Shown here: positions 8,487-20,548 of the stretch, piece by piece | Position numbering within the stretch: position 1 is the first letter of the stretch | How the letters are laid out: each line of letters starts with the position of its first letter | DNA from: Alphaproteobacteria bacterium | GTDB lineage: Bacteria > Pseudomonadota > Alphaproteobacteria > ATCC43930 > CGMCC-115725 | Direction of reading: 5' to 3' | Length of the DNA: 35,593 nucleotides | NCBI GenBank assembly: GCA_018971215.1 | Contig: JAGXBG010000004.1 | Location: forward strand, 1 to 35,593 | Made by a program: the position numbers and the translations under genes | Notes under the pieces: model-generated | Databases searched by the model: none | What the model was told of the DNA's origin: nothing | The model's input: only the letters and a program-made list of their open reading frames with translations

Positions 8487-9808
8487 TGCCGCCTCCGTGT
8501 TTCGTCGCCCGCGTGCCGGGCTTGGAACCGGCCGAGTTCGGCCGGGCTTAGGCGCACCTCGAGATGCGCTTCGCGCTCATCGTCTTCGCGTTTGACGACG
8601 GTGCCGTGACGATAGAGCCACGCGAGCGCGGCGCCGTCCGACAGCTTGATATCGAGCCGCACCGGCATCCTTCCGTCGAGCCGCTGGTCGAGCAGCGCCA
8701 GCAGCCGGTCGCAGCCCTGCCCGGTCCGCGCCGACAACGGTACCGCCGCGTCGTTCCGCTGGGTCTGGTTCAACAACGCGTTGCGCGCGTCCGGCGACAG
8801 CAGGTCGATCTTGTTGAGCGCCTCGATCAGCCCCTCCTCCACGCGCGCGCCGAGACCCATTTCGCCGAGCACGCGATGTACGTCGTCGCGTTGCGCTTCG
8901 CTGTCGGAATGATGGACGTCGCGCACATGGACGATGAGATCGGCTTCGCTCACTTCTTCGAGCGTGGCGCGGAACGCCGCCACCAACGTCGTCGGCAGAT
9001 CGGAGACGAAGCCGACGGTGTCAGACAGGATCGCCGGATCGCCTGACGGCAGATCGAGCCTGCGCATCGTCGGATCGAGCGTCTCGAACAGCCGATCGGC
9101 GGAGGAGACCGTGGCGCGCGTCAGCCGGTTGAACAGCGTCGACTTGCCGGCGTTGGTGTAACCGACCAGCGCCACCACCGGATAGGGCACGCGTTTGCGC
9201 GCGCCGCGGTGGATCTGCCGCGTGCGCTTGACGCCTTCGAGTTCCTTCTTGAGCACCGCGATGCGGTCGGTGATCAGGCGACGGTCGATTTCGAGCTGGC
9301 TTTCGCCGGGGCCGCCGAGGAAGCCGAAACCGCCGCGCTGGCGTTCGAGGTGGGTCCACGATCGCACCAATCGCGAACGTTGATACGTCAGGGCCGCGAG
9401 CTCGACCTGGAGCCGGCCTTCGCGGGTGCGGGCGCGCTCGCCGAAAATCTCCAGGATCAGGCCCGTGCGGTCGATCACCTTGCACTTCCAGGCGCGCTCA
9501 AGATTGCGCTGCTGCACCGGCGTCACCGGCGCGTCGATGACCACGACGTCGATCGCATGGTCGGCGACCGCGCGGCCGAATTCCTCGATCGCGCCTTTGC
9601 CCAACAGCGTCGCCGGACTCCAGGCGGCGACGCGCGCCACTTCGCCGGCGGCGACGTCGAGCGCGATCGCCTTCGCCAAGCCGACGGCTTCGTCGAGGCG
9701 CGCTGCGGGCGTGCGCGCGCCTGCCCCCGCGCCGCGGCCATGCCGCAACACCGGATGGATCACCAGGCAACGACCAACCGATTTGCGACGCGCAGATTCC
9801 GACGCCAT
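8483..9808 (-). CDS. hflX: GTPase HflX
   Basis: VALVGYTNAGKSTLFNRL, LSDTVGFVSDLPTTLVAAFRATLEEV; adjacent to hfq. Confidence 0.95.
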   Translation of the reverse strand: MASESARRKSVGRCLVIHPVLRHGRGAGAGARTPAARLDEAVGLAKAIALDVAAGEVARVAAWSPATLLGKGAIEEFGRAVADHAIDVVVIDAPVTPVQQRNLERAWKCKVIDRTGLILEIFGERARTREGRLQVELAALTYQRSRLVRSWTHLERQRGGFGFLGGPGESQLEIDRRLITDRIAVLKKELEGVKRTRQIHRGARKRVPYPVVALVGYTNAGKSTLFNRLTRATVSSADRLFETLDPTMRRLDLPSGDPAILSDTVGFVSDLPTTLVAAFRATLEEVSEADLIVHVRDVHHSDSEAQRDDVHRVLGEMGLGARVEEGLIEALNKIDLLSPDARNALLNQTQRNDAAVPLSARTGQGCDRLLALLDQRLDGRMPVRLDIKLSDGAALAWLYRHGTVVKREDDEREAHLEVRLSPAELGRFQARHAGDETRRRQ

Positions 9809-9816
9809 GCTTCGCG

Positions 9817-10068
9817 TCAGGCTTCTTCCGCCTCTTTGCCGGGTTCGAACAGCTGAATCGGCTGCGCCGGCATCACTGTCGAGATCGCGTGTTTATAGAC
9901 CAGCTGCGAATGCGCATCGCGCCGCAGCAACACGCAAAAATTATCAAACCAGGTGATGATGCCTTGCAGTTTGACGCCGTTCACCAGGAACACCGTAACC
10001 GGCGTTTTGTTCTTGCGCACATTGTTGAGAAAGACGTCCTGAACATTTTGCGATTTTTCCGACGACAT
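9817..10068 (-). CDS. hfq: RNA chaperone Hfq
   Basis: [60 protein letters not shown]. Confidence 0.97.
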   Translation of the reverse strand: MSSEKSQNVQDVFLNNVRKNKTPVTVFLVNGVKLQGIITWFDNFCVLLRRDAHSQLVYKHAISTVMPAQPIQLFEPGKEAEEA

Positions 10069-10188
10069 GGGGCTTTCCCTTCTTTCATTTCTGTCGGAGC
10101 CGATTGGCGGCATTCGCCGTGTGGCTTGGGCGCCGGGCGGCCGTTCGTGCTCGCCTCATTGATAACAGACCCCGGCCGGGATGGGAAT

Positions 10189-10839
10189 TCACATGCCGTG
10201 GAGGTGCCGGGCAAAGCTGCCACAATCCGGAAATCGCATGTCGGGCGGGAACTTAGCCAGTTCGGCCGCAGGCGAATGCGGCTCGCCCAAGAGCACGCCG
10301 GTCAGACCGGCGCGATGCGCGCTTTGCATGTCGAGCGCGGTGTCGCCGACATACCAGACGCCGCGGCCGGGGGCGATGCCGCTGCCTTCGAGCGCGACCG
10401 CGAAGGCGGCCGGATCGGGCTTGTCGGCCCGCGCGTCGCCGGCGCCGACGAGCCGCCGGAAATAGCGGTCCCAGCCGATATGCGAGGCTTCAGTGCGCAA
10501 CGACGCACCGGTCTTGTTGCTGACGACGGCGAGGTAATAGCCGGCGTCGTGCAACGCCGCGAGCATCGCGCCGGCGCCAGGCAGCGCCGCCAGCCGTTCG
10601 AGATGGATGGCGGCGTAATTGTCGAGATAGATTTGCCGCGCCTCTTCCCACCGTGCGCCGAAGAGGTCGGGAAAACTGTGCTTCAGGCTGCGCGCGACGC
10701 GCGACCGGGTTTCGGCGAGGGTCCACGGCGCATGCCCCATGCGTTCGAGCGTGCCGACCAGCGCCTCGTGGATCGTTTCCCAGGTATCGACCAGCGTGTT
10801 GTCCCAGTCGAAGATGATCGCGCTCGGCTTCGCCGTCAC
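10189..10839 (-). CDS. HAD family hydrolase (phosphoglycolate phosphatase-like), GTG start
   Basis: IIFDWDNTLVDTWE, VVSNKTG, KPDPAAF, YVGDTALDMQSA HAD motifs; 4-bp overlap (GTGA) with upstream gene. Confidence 0.9.
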   Translation of the reverse strand: MTAKPSAIIFDWDNTLVDTWETIHEALVGTLERMGHAPWTLAETRSRVARSLKHSFPDLFGARWEEARQIYLDNYAAIHLERLAALPGAGAMLAALHDAGYYLAVVSNKTGASLRTEASHIGWDRYFRRLVGAGDARADKPDPAAFAVALEGSGIAPGRGVWYVGDTALDMQSAHRAGLTGVLLGEPHSPAAELAKFPPDMRFPDCGSFARHLHGM

Positions 10840-11696
10840 CGTGCCACGCCCTCGAGCGCAAAACTGGTGTAAAGCGCGCGCAGGCGGCGGGCGACTTCGC
10901 CCGGCTTCCCCTCGCCCACGGTCGCGTCGTCGATGCGCACGATCGGCACGACAAAATTCGTCGTGCTGGTGAGGAAAGCCTCGCGCGCCGCCTTGGCCTC
11001 GTCGACGCTGAACGGCCGTTCGACCAATTTGAGCCCGGCATCGCCCGCCACCTTGAGCACGCCGAGCCGCGTCACGCCGTTGAGGATCGCGTGATCGGCT
11101 TGGCGCGTGACGATCTCGTCCTTCGCCGTGACGATCCAGGCGTTGCTCGACGTGCCCTCGGTGACGTTGCCGTCGCGGTCGACTTGCCAAGCTTCGTAAG
11201 CGCCAGCCTCGCGGGCGTGCTGCTTGCCGAGCGCGTTCGGCAGCAGCGCCACCGACTTGATGTCGGGCCGCGCCCACCGGATGTCGGGCACGGTGACGAC
11301 GCGCACGCCGCGTTCGATGATCTTGGGATCGAGCGGCCGCTGCGTCCGCGCGGTCATGATCAAGCTCGGCCGCGCGCCCGGCGGGAACGAGAAATCGCGC
11401 GGTGCGGCGCCGCGGGTGATCTGGATATAGATGATGCCGTCGACGACACGGTTGCGCCGCACGGTCTCGCGCATCACGGCTTTGAGCGCCGCGTCGGACA
11501 TCGGTGGCGCGATGCGCAATTCGCCAAGCGAGCGGTGCAAGCGCGCGAGATGCGGCGTCTCGTCGACGAAGCCGCCGCCTTTGACGGCGATGACCTCGTA
11601 AACGCCGTCGGCGAACTGGAAGCCGCGATCCTCGATATGGACGCAGGCTTGACGGTGCGGAAGATAGCGGCCGTTGACATAGGCGATACGCGACAT
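10836..11696 (-). CDS. dat: D-amino acid aminotransferase (class IV aminotransferase)
   Basis: AYVNGRYLPHRQACVHIEDRGFQFADGVYEVIAV, EGTSSNAWIV motifs. Confidence 0.9.
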   Translation of the reverse strand: MSRIAYVNGRYLPHRQACVHIEDRGFQFADGVYEVIAVKGGGFVDETPHLARLHRSLGELRIAPPMSDAALKAVMRETVRRNRVVDGIIYIQITRGAAPRDFSFPPGARPSLIMTARTQRPLDPKIIERGVRVVTVPDIRWARPDIKSVALLPNALGKQHAREAGAYEAWQVDRDGNVTEGTSSNAWIVTAKDEIVTRQADHAILNGVTRLGVLKVAGDAGLKLVERPFSVDEAKAAREAFLTSTTNFVVPIVRIDDATVGEGKPGEVARRLRALYTSFALEGVAR

Positions 11697-11717
11697 GGCG
11701 GGATTCCGGAGATGTGA

Positions 11718-13139
11718 TCAGGCGTCGAGTTTCTGCACGCGGTCGCCGTTGGCGCCGGCGCCGGCGCCGCCGACTCCCAGCGACTTGAGCTTGCGGTGCA
11801 AGGCCGAGCGCTCCATGCCGACGAAGGCCGCGGTACGCGAGATGTTGCCGCCGAAGCGCGTGACCTGGGCCATGAGATATTCGCGCTCGAACATCTCGCG
11901 CGCGTCGCGCAGCGGCAGGCCCATGAGCTCGCCGCCTTTGTCCCATTTGACCACCGCCGGCGCGAGCGTCGTGATCTCCGGCGGCAGATTGTCGGCGCGG
12001 ATCGGTTCGCGCGCGTCGCCCGGCGTCATGATCAGCACCCAGTCGATGGCGTTGCGCAACTGGCGCACGTTCCCGGGCCACTCATAGGCCTGCAGCGCCG
12101 CCATCGCGTCCTCGCCGAAGACCCGCAGCGGCACACGCGCCGCTTCGGCCGCCCGCATCATCAGATGCCGCGCCAGCTCCGGAATGTCCTCGGCGCGCTC
12201 GCGCAGCGGCGGCACCACCAGCGGCACCACCGCGAGGCGGTAATAAAGATCTTCGCGGAACCGGCCTGTCGCGATGTCGCTCGGCAGGTCGCGATTGGTC
12301 GAGGCGATGACGCGCACGTCGACTTTGACGCGGCCGCCGCCGACGCGTTCGAAGGTCTGCTCCTGCAGCGCGCGGACGATCTTGCCCTGCGTTTCGAGCG
12401 GCATGTCGGCAATTTCGTCGAGGAACAGTGTGCCGCCATGCGCCTCTTCGAAGGTGCCAACCTTGCGCGGGCTGCCGTCGCCGTCGGCGCCCGGCTCCGC
12501 GCCGAACAACTCGCTCTCGACGCGTTCCGGCCGCATCGTCGCGCAGCTTAGCGTCACAAACGGCCCGCGTGCACGCTTGGAACGGGCGTGCAGCAACCGC
12601 GCGACGATATCCTTGCCAGTGCCGGGTGCGCCGGTGATCAACACGCGGCTGTTGGTGGCGGCGACGCGGTCGACCTGCTGCCGCAGCTGCGATATCTGAT
12701 GCGAGCGTCCGACCAGCTCTTCGTCAGCGCCGGCCCGCTGTTTCAGTTCTTCGTTTTCGCGCCGCAGCCGGCTGGCTTCGATCGCGCGATCGATGATCTG
12801 CAGCAGTCGATCCGCTTTGAACGGTTTCTCGATGAAGTCGTAGGCGCCGACTTTGATCGCGGCGACCGCCGTCTCGATCGTGCCGTGGCCGGAGATCATC
12901 ACCACCGGCAGGGTCGGCCATTCGCGCCGCACCGCCTTGAGAATCTCGATGCCGTCTAGTTCGCTGCCTTGGAGCCAGATGTCGAGCACGACCAGCGTCG
13001 GCCGCCGCGTGCGGATCGCCGCCAGCGCCTCGGTGCTGGTGGCGGCCTCGCGCGTCTCGTAGCCCTCGTCGCTGAGAACGCCGCAGATCAGCGCCCGGAT
13101 GTCGGCCTCATCGTCGACGACCAGAATGTCATGCGCCAT
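11718..13139 (-). CDS. ntrX: response regulator NtrX (AAA+ NtrC-family)
   Basis: Receiver domain (ILVVDDEADIR, VVLDIWLQG), AAA+ GAPGTGKD, C-terminal Fis HTH; downstream of ntrY. Confidence 0.95.
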   Translation of the reverse strand: MAHDILVVDDEADIRALICGVLSDEGYETREAATSTEALAAIRTRRPTLVVLDIWLQGSELDGIEILKAVRREWPTLPVVMISGHGTIETAVAAIKVGAYDFIEKPFKADRLLQIIDRAIEASRLRRENEELKQRAGADEELVGRSHQISQLRQQVDRVAATNSRVLITGAPGTGKDIVARLLHARSKRARGPFVTLSCATMRPERVESELFGAEPGADGDGSPRKVGTFEEAHGGTLFLDEIADMPLETQGKIVRALQEQTFERVGGGRVKVDVRVIASTNRDLPSDIATGRFREDLYYRLAVVPLVVPPLRERAEDIPELARHLMMRAAEAARVPLRVFGEDAMAALQAYEWPGNVRQLRNAIDWVLIMTPGDAREPIRADNLPPEITTLAPAVVKWDKGGELMGLPLRDAREMFEREYLMAQVTRFGGNISRTAAFVGMERSALHRKLKSLGVGGAGAGANGDRVQKLDA

Positions 13140-15378
13140 GGGTGCCCTCCCGTTTGACGCGTTCGGTCTCGCCCGCCTCGGCGACGCGTGCGTCGCCGCG
13201 CACGAACAGCAACGTCACGCGCGCGCCGCCGCCGTCGCAATCCTCGAGGCGCAGCTCGCCGCCGTGGTCCTCCATGATCTTCTTGACGATCGCCAGCCCC
13301 AGGCCGGTGCCGCCGGCGCGCGTGGTGACGTAAGGCTCGGTCAGTCGGTCGCGCTCCTGATGCGGCAGGCCGATGCCGTTGTCCTCCACCGCAACCGTGA
13401 CGCCGCCGTCGGCGTCGGTCATGCGGATGCGGATATGGCCGGGTGCCGCACCGGCGTTGCGCGCCTGGATCGCCTCGGCCGCGTTCTTCAGGACGTTGAT
13501 CAGCGCCTGGCTCACCTGGCGGCCGTCGCACAACAAGCGCACCGACGACGACGACAGGTCGAGATCGAAGCGGATTTCGGGGTTGGCGGTGCGCTGCAGG
13601 AACGCGGCGCGACGGACGAGCTCGGTCAGATCCTCGTCGCGCAGCACCGGCACCGGCATGCGCGCGAACGACGAGAATTCGTCGACCATGCGGCCGATAT
13701 CGCCGACGTGGCGGATGATCGTGTCGGTGCAGATGGCAAACGTGTCGGGATCGGTGCGGATTTCGCCGGCGTATTTGCGTTTCAGGCGTTCGGCGGAAAG
13801 CTGGATCGGCGTCAGCGGGTTCTTGATCTCGTGCGCGATGCGGCGAGCGACGTCCGACCACGCCGCCTTGCGCTGCGCCGCGATCAGGCTGGTGACGTCG
13901 TCGAAGGTGACGACATAGCCCTTGATTTCGCCGTCGATGCGCTCGGCCGCGATGCGCACCAGCAACGCCACCATACGGCCGTCGCGCGTCAGTTGAATCT
14001 GCGACTGGGCCAGACGCTCCGGCCGGCGGCCGACCTCGTCGAGCAGGCCGGCCATCTCGGGCACCGAGTCCGCGAGATCCTGGCCGATCATCTGGTCGAG
14101 ATCGACGCCGAGCAGCACCGACGCCGACCGGTTCGGAAGGTTGATGCGCGCATGTTGATCGAGGCCGATGACGCCGGCCGAAACGCCGGATAGCACCGCC
14201 TCGGTAAACCGCCGTCGTTGATCGAGCTGCCGATTGGCCTCGATGAGTTCGCTCTGCTGGCTTTCGAGCTGATGCGTCATGCGGTTGAAGGCGCGGAACA
14301 GCGAACCGAATTCCTCGTCGCCCATGCCCATCGGCACGCGCGCGGTGAGATCGCCACCGCGCACGCGTTCGGCGGCGACGATGAGCGAGCTCATCGGTCG
14401 CGCCAGACGTTGCGCGAAAGTTAGCCCAACCCAGACCGCGCCGGTCAGCAGCAGGATGCCGACGGCGAAGAACACCATGGTGAAGGCGATCTGGTATTCC
14501 GAACGCTCGCCTTCGAGTTTCTCATACTGCGCCACGGCGCTCTGCGTCTGCGTCATATGCGCCAGCACCGTCGGATCGATGTAACGCCCGACGTAAAGAT
14601 AGACGTCGCCGAAGCGACTGAGCCGGATCAGCGCGCGCACGCGGTCGTCGTTGTCGCTTGTGAGCACGGCGACATCGCCTGACCGCGCCTGGCGCAGCGC
14701 CCAGACCGGGATCGGCTGCAGCTCGAGCGAGAAGCTCAACGCCGTGCGGGCCAGCACGTGGCCGGCGCCGTCGAAGACCACCGCCTCGTTGAGCGAGCGC
14801 AGCGCCGTCTGCGCGTTGACGACTTGGTTGAGCCGGTCGGGATTGACGCTCAGAAATGCTGCCTCGCGATTGAGGTCATTGGCCATGCTGACGACGTCAG
14901 CGCGGATCGCCTGCTGGTGTTCGTGCAGATAGGCCTCGGCGACGACCAGCGATTCCTGCAACGCGGTGCGGACACGCTCGCTAAACCAAGCCTGCACGCC
15001 GAAGCTGAACAGCAGATAGGAGAACACCGCCACGATGATCGTCGGAATCACCGCCACCAGGCTGAACAGCACGACGAGGCGAATGTGTAGACGCGAGCCG
15101 GCGTGACCGCGGCGGCGTTCGGCCCAGACCTGAACCAGGCGCCACGCCACCACCGCGACCAGCGGCAGCACCAGCACCAGATTGACGATGAGAATGAGTT
15201 GATCGAGATGCGGCTGCGCGTCGAAGGGCGGGATGCCGCGCATCGCCGCGAAGGTGGCGACGGCCGAGAGCACCGCGGCGATCGCGAGCGCCGCCGCCAG
15301 CTTGCGCGGCAGGCGCACCCGGCGCGCCCACAACACCAATTCGCGAGAAACGCTCATTCGCCCCGTTGGCCCGCCCAT
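13129..15378 (-). CDS. ntrY: sensor histidine kinase NtrY
   Basis: N-terminal TM segments, HAMP, PAS, ARRIAHEIKNPLTPIQLSAERLKRKY, GTGLGLAIVKKIMEDHGG; alternative start at 15357. Confidence 0.95.
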   Translation of the reverse strand: MGGPTGRMSVSRELVLWARRVRLPRKLAAALAIAAVLSAVATFAAMRGIPPFDAQPHLDQLILIVNLVLVLPLVAVVAWRLVQVWAERRRGHAGSRLHIRLVVLFSLVAVIPTIIVAVFSYLLFSFGVQAWFSERVRTALQESLVVAEAYLHEHQQAIRADVVSMANDLNREAAFLSVNPDRLNQVVNAQTALRSLNEAVVFDGAGHVLARTALSFSLELQPIPVWALRQARSGDVAVLTSDNDDRVRALIRLSRFGDVYLYVGRYIDPTVLAHMTQTQSAVAQYEKLEGERSEYQIAFTMVFFAVGILLLTGAVWVGLTFAQRLARPMSSLIVAAERVRGGDLTARVPMGMGDEEFGSLFRAFNRMTHQLESQQSELIEANRQLDQRRRFTEAVLSGVSAGVIGLDQHARINLPNRSASVLLGVDLDQMIGQDLADSVPEMAGLLDEVGRRPERLAQSQIQLTRDGRMVALLVRIAAERIDGEIKGYVVTFDDVTSLIAAQRKAAWSDVARRIAHEIKNPLTPIQLSAERLKRKYAGEIRTDPDTFAICTDTIIRHVGDIGRMVDEFSSFARMPVPVLRDEDLTELVRRAAFLQRTANPEIRFDLDLSSSSVRLLCDGRQVSQALINVLKNAAEAIQARNAGAAPGHIRIRMTDADGGVTVAVEDNGIGLPHQERDRLTEPYVTTRAGGTGLGLAIVKKIMEDHGGELRLEDCDGGGARVTLLFVRGDARVAEAGETERVKREGTHGA

Positions 15379-15518
15379 GGCAGCACCAGCCAGCGTTGCA
15401 TCCCGGCCACGGCGTTGCCTTCGGGCAACACCCTAACCAAGCCCTTAATAATCCGCCATTATTTTATGAGCCCTGATGCCGTGAGCAGCCAATACAGCCA
15501 TCCAGCTGCAGCTTGGCC

Positions 15519-16969
<1,451 letters not shown>

Positions 16970-16973
<4 letters not shown>

Positions 16974-18091
16974 GACGCGGCCCCGCTCGGCGCCTCGCGC
17001 GACACCGGCAGATAGACGCGGAAGACGGTGCGGCGCGGTTCGCTATCGAATTCGATGACGCCGCCATGGTCGCCGATCACCTTGGCGACCAGCGCCAGAC
17101 CGAGACCGTTGCCGTTGTGCTTGGTCGAGACGAAGGGATCGAACAGATGCGGCCGCAAGTCCTCGGGAATGCCGGCGCCGTTGTCGGCGACGGAAACGAC
17201 CAACGGCAGATGTACGCGGCTGTCGGAACCGGCGATCGCTAGCCTCACGCCGTGCTGATAGGCGGTTCTGAGCTCGATCTCGCCGCCCTTCTCGGGCACC
17301 GCCTCGGCGGCGTTCTTCACCAGGTTCATGAACACCTGGATCAGCAAGTCGCGGTTGCCGTGCACGAACGGCAGCGACGGGTCGTAGATTTCGGTGATCT
17401 GGACGTGGCGCGCGAAACCGGATTGCGCCGCCTTGCGCACGCGACCCATCACCTCGTGGATGTTCACCGCCGTACGTTCGAGCGGCCGGCTGTCGGAGAA
17501 CACGTCCATGCGGTCGACCAGCGCGCAGATGCGGTCGGCCTCGTCGCAGATCAGCCGCGTCAGCTCGCGGTCGGCGGCGTTGGCGTTCTGCTCGAGCAGC
17601 TGCGCGGCGCCGCGAATGCCCGACAACGGATTCTTCACCTCGTGCGCCAGCATCGACGCCATTGCCGTCACCGAACGCGCCGCATTGCGATGCGTCAGCT
17701 GGCGGTCGATCTTGTTGGCGATCGAGCGTTCCTGGAAGGTCAGCAGCACGCGATCGCGCGCTTCCGACAACGGCGCCGCCTGGATGTCGACGAAGCGCGT
17801 CGGCAGCCGCGGCGTTTCGAGCGTGACGCCGTATTCGGACACGCTGTGGCCGGTTTCGCGCACGCTGGCGATCAGCGCAAACAGCGGTCCGTCCTGCGGC
17901 AGCATGGTGCCAAGGTTGGTGCCTACCAGCGTCGCCGCGCCGGTATCGAACAGCTGCTCGGCTGCAGCATTGACGAAACAGATGCGGTCGTCGGCGTCGA
18001 CCACCACCAACGGCTCCGGCAGCGCCGCGAGCACTTGCGTCGGATCGGGCGGCGCAGCGCCGAGCTTGCGGGCCAGGCTGCGCAGCGCCAT
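16970..18091 (-). CDS. ntrB: nitrogen regulation histidine kinase NtrB
   Basis: PAS domain, [40 protein letters not shown]. Confidence 0.95.
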
Positions 18092-19093
18092 CTAGGCCGC
18101 CAGCCGCGCGATCAGCGGCGCGAAGAAATTGGCGATCATCGCCTTGACCTTCGCCGGATCGGCGATCTGGTTGACTGCCGCGCGGAACTCGGCCGAACCC
18201 GGCAATCCTTTCGAGTACCAGCCGATATGCTTGCGCGCCATGCGCACGCCAGTGTCAGCGCCGTAATGCGTCAGCATATCGTCGTAATGCCGCAGCACGA
18301 CATCGCGCTGCTCCGCCATCGACGGATCGGGCAGCCGTTCGCCAGTCTTGAGGAAATGAATCACCTGGCGCACGAACCACGGCCGGCCGTAAGCGCCGCG
18401 GCCGATCATCACGCCGTCGGCGTTGGACAGCGCGAGCGCGTCGCGCGCGTCGTCGAGCGTCGCGATGTCGCCGTTGGCGACCACGGGAATACGCACGGCT
18501 TCCTTCACCGCGCGGATGAAATTCCAGTCGGCCTTGCCGTCGTAGAATTGACAGCGGGTGCGGCCGTGCACCGTGATCATGCGGATGCCGGATTGCTCGG
18601 CAATGCGCGCGAGCGTCGGCGCGTTGCGGTTGTTGTCGTCCCAACCGGTGCGCATCTTGAGCGTCACCGGCAGGTCGACCGCCTTCACCGTCGCTTCGAG
18701 GATGCGCGTGGCGTGCCGCTCGTCGCGCATTAGCGCCGAGCCAGCGTGGCCGTTGACCACCTTCTTCACCGGGCAGCCGAAATTGATGTCGATGATCCGC
18801 GCGCCGCGGTCGGCGTTGAGCTTTGCCGCCTCGGCCATCACCTGCGGCTCGCAGCCGGCGAGCTGTACTGCCATCGGCTGCTCATCCGATTCGTTCTGCG
18901 CCATGACTAGCGAGCGCCGGGTTTCCCGGATCATCGCTTCGCTGGCGATCATTTCCGAGACCACGAGTCCGGCACCGAAGCCTTTGACTAGGCGGCGGAA
19001 CGGCAGGTCGCTGACGCCCGACATCGGCGCCAGGAATACCGGCTCGGCGACGGGGACCGGGCCGATCTCAATGGGTTCCAAGTTTCTGCTCAT
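18092..19093 (-). CDS. dusB: tRNA dihydrouridine synthase DusB
   Basis: FLAPMSGVSDLPFRRL, IDINFGCPVKKVVNGHAGSALM; immediately upstream of ntrB. Confidence 0.95.
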   Translation of the reverse strand: MSRNLEPIEIGPVPVAEPVFLAPMSGVSDLPFRRLVKGFGAGLVVSEMIASEAMIRETRRSLVMAQNESDEQPMAVQLAGCEPQVMAEAAKLNADRGARIIDINFGCPVKKVVNGHAGSALMRDERHATRILEATVKAVDLPVTLKMRTGWDDNNRNAPTLARIAEQSGIRMITVHGRTRCQFYDGKADWNFIRAVKEAVRIPVVANGDIATLDDARDALALSNADGVMIGRGAYGRPWFVRQVIHFLKTGERLPDPSMAEQRDVVLRHYDDMLTHYGADTGVRMARKHIGWYSKGLPGSAEFRAAVNQIADPAKVKAMIANFFAPLIARLAA

Positions 19094-19389
19094 TTTGTAT
19101 GCAAATTACATTGATGCATAAGAATTGAGCATAGGATACCCCAACGTTTGTGCGATGCAATAAGAATCGCGTCGCAGTTCATGACGGCGGCCTGTTGCGA
19201 TTACACCGTATGGCCGACAGGTTTCGGTCTTCTCTCCGGACGCCGGCACACCTTAACCAGCGCAAGGTTGATACGCGCGCGACGATTATCTCTAGCGCGG
19301 CACGATTTCTCGCTCGCGCGGTTTTCGTCGCAGCGAAAAAAGCCGCCTGCCTTGGCAACGCCGCAACGGTGGTCTAGGGTCGCGCCGCC

Positions 19390-20544
19390 ATGCCGTCCTG
19401 CATCGCGCTGGTGGTTGCGGCCGGTCGCGGCACGCGGCTCGGCGCCGAACTCCCGAAGCAATATCTGTCCCTCGCCGGACAACCGTTACTGCGTCATTCG
19501 CTGACGACGCTCGCGGCGCATCCCGGAATCGACCGCGTGCGCGTGGTCTACAATCCCGACGACACGGCGCATTACGCCCGCGCCAGCGCCGGACTCGATC
19601 TGTTGCCGCCGGTTGCCGGCGGCGCGGCGCGGCAGGATTCGGTGCGGCTCGGCCTCGAGAGTCTTGCCGAACTCGCGCCCGAACGCGTGCTGATCCACGA
19701 CGGTGCGCGTCCGTTTCTCGACCGCGGCACCATCGACCGCGTGCTCGCGGCGCTGGCCGATGCGTCGGCCGCGGTGCCGGCGCTCAAGCTCGCCGACACC
19801 ATCAAGCGCGCCGACGACGGCCGCGTGCTCGAAACCGTCGATCGCGCCCAGCTCTGGCGCGCGCAAACGCCGCAAGGCTTCCGTTATCGCGACATCCTTG
19901 CCGCGCATCGCGCCGCCAAAGGCATGGACTTGCCCGACGACGCCGCGGTGGCCGAGCGCGCCGGTCTCGCCGTGCGGCTGGTCGCCGGCGGCGAAGACAA
20001 TATCAAGGTGACGACGCCGGAAGACCTTGCCCGGGCGGAGCGCTGGGCGGCCGCGCGTCTCGGCGACGTGCGCACCGGCCAGGGATTCGACGTGCATGCC
20101 TTCGGTCCGGGCGACCATGTCTGGTTGTGCGGAATCAAGGTGCAGCACGACCATGGTCTTGTCGGACACAGCGACGCCGATTGCGGCTTGCATGCGCTGA
20201 CGGACGCCATTCTCGGTGCGCTCGGCGCCGGCGACATCGGCGTTCATTTCCCGCCGAGCGATCCGCAGTGGCGCGGCGCGCCATCGCATCGCTTCCTGCG
20301 TCATGCGGCGGATCTCGTCGCCAAGGCCGGCGGCGGCATCGCCCATGTCGACGTCACGCTGATCTGCGAAAGCCCGAAAGTCGGGCCGCACCGCGCCGCC
20401 ATGGTCGCGCGCATCGCCGAAATCCTCGCGCTCGATGCGACGCGCGTCAGCGTCAAGGCGACGACCACCGAGCGCCTGGGCTTCACCGGCCGCGGCGAAG
20501 GCATCGCGGCGCAGGCCGTGGCGACGCTGCGCCTGCCGCTCTGA
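19390..20544 (+). CDS. ispDF: bifunctional IspD/IspF (MEP pathway)
   Basis: Isp[29 protein letters not shown]; Isp[55 protein letters not shown]. Confidence 0.96.
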   Translation: MPSCIALVVAAGRGTRLGAELPKQYLSLAGQPLLRHSLTTLAAHPGIDRVRVVYNPDDTAHYARASAGLDLLPPVAGGAARQDSVRLGLESLAELAPERVLIHDGARPFLDRGTIDRVLAALADASAAVPALKLADTIKRADDGRVLETVDRAQLWRAQTPQGFRYRDILAAHRAAKGMDLPDDAAVAERAGLAVRLVAGGEDNIKVTTPEDLARAERWAAARLGDVRTGQGFDVHAFGPGDHVWLCGIKVQHDHGLVGHSDADCGLHALTDAILGALGAGDIGVHFPPSDPQWRGAPSHRFLRHAADLVAKAGGGIAHVDVTLICESPKVGPHRAAMVARIAEILALDATRVSVKATTTERLGFTGRGEGIAAQAVATLRLPL

Positions 20545-20548
20545 TCCG

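Noticed and set aside
10189-12081. 630-aa minus-strand ORF
   Set aside because: Only the C-terminal part (from GTG at 10839) is a real HAD protein; the rest is an out-of-frame read of dat and ntrX
17252-18733. 493-aa plus-strand ORF (and similar at 13099, 11796, 15513)
   Set aside because: Antisense to ntrB/dusB and other ntr genes; Arg/His-rich high-GC shadow translation
19322-19339. TTTTCG-TCGCAG-CGAAAA dyad upstream of ispDF
   Set aside because: Real inverted repeat but no promoter or U-tract context; too weak to interpret
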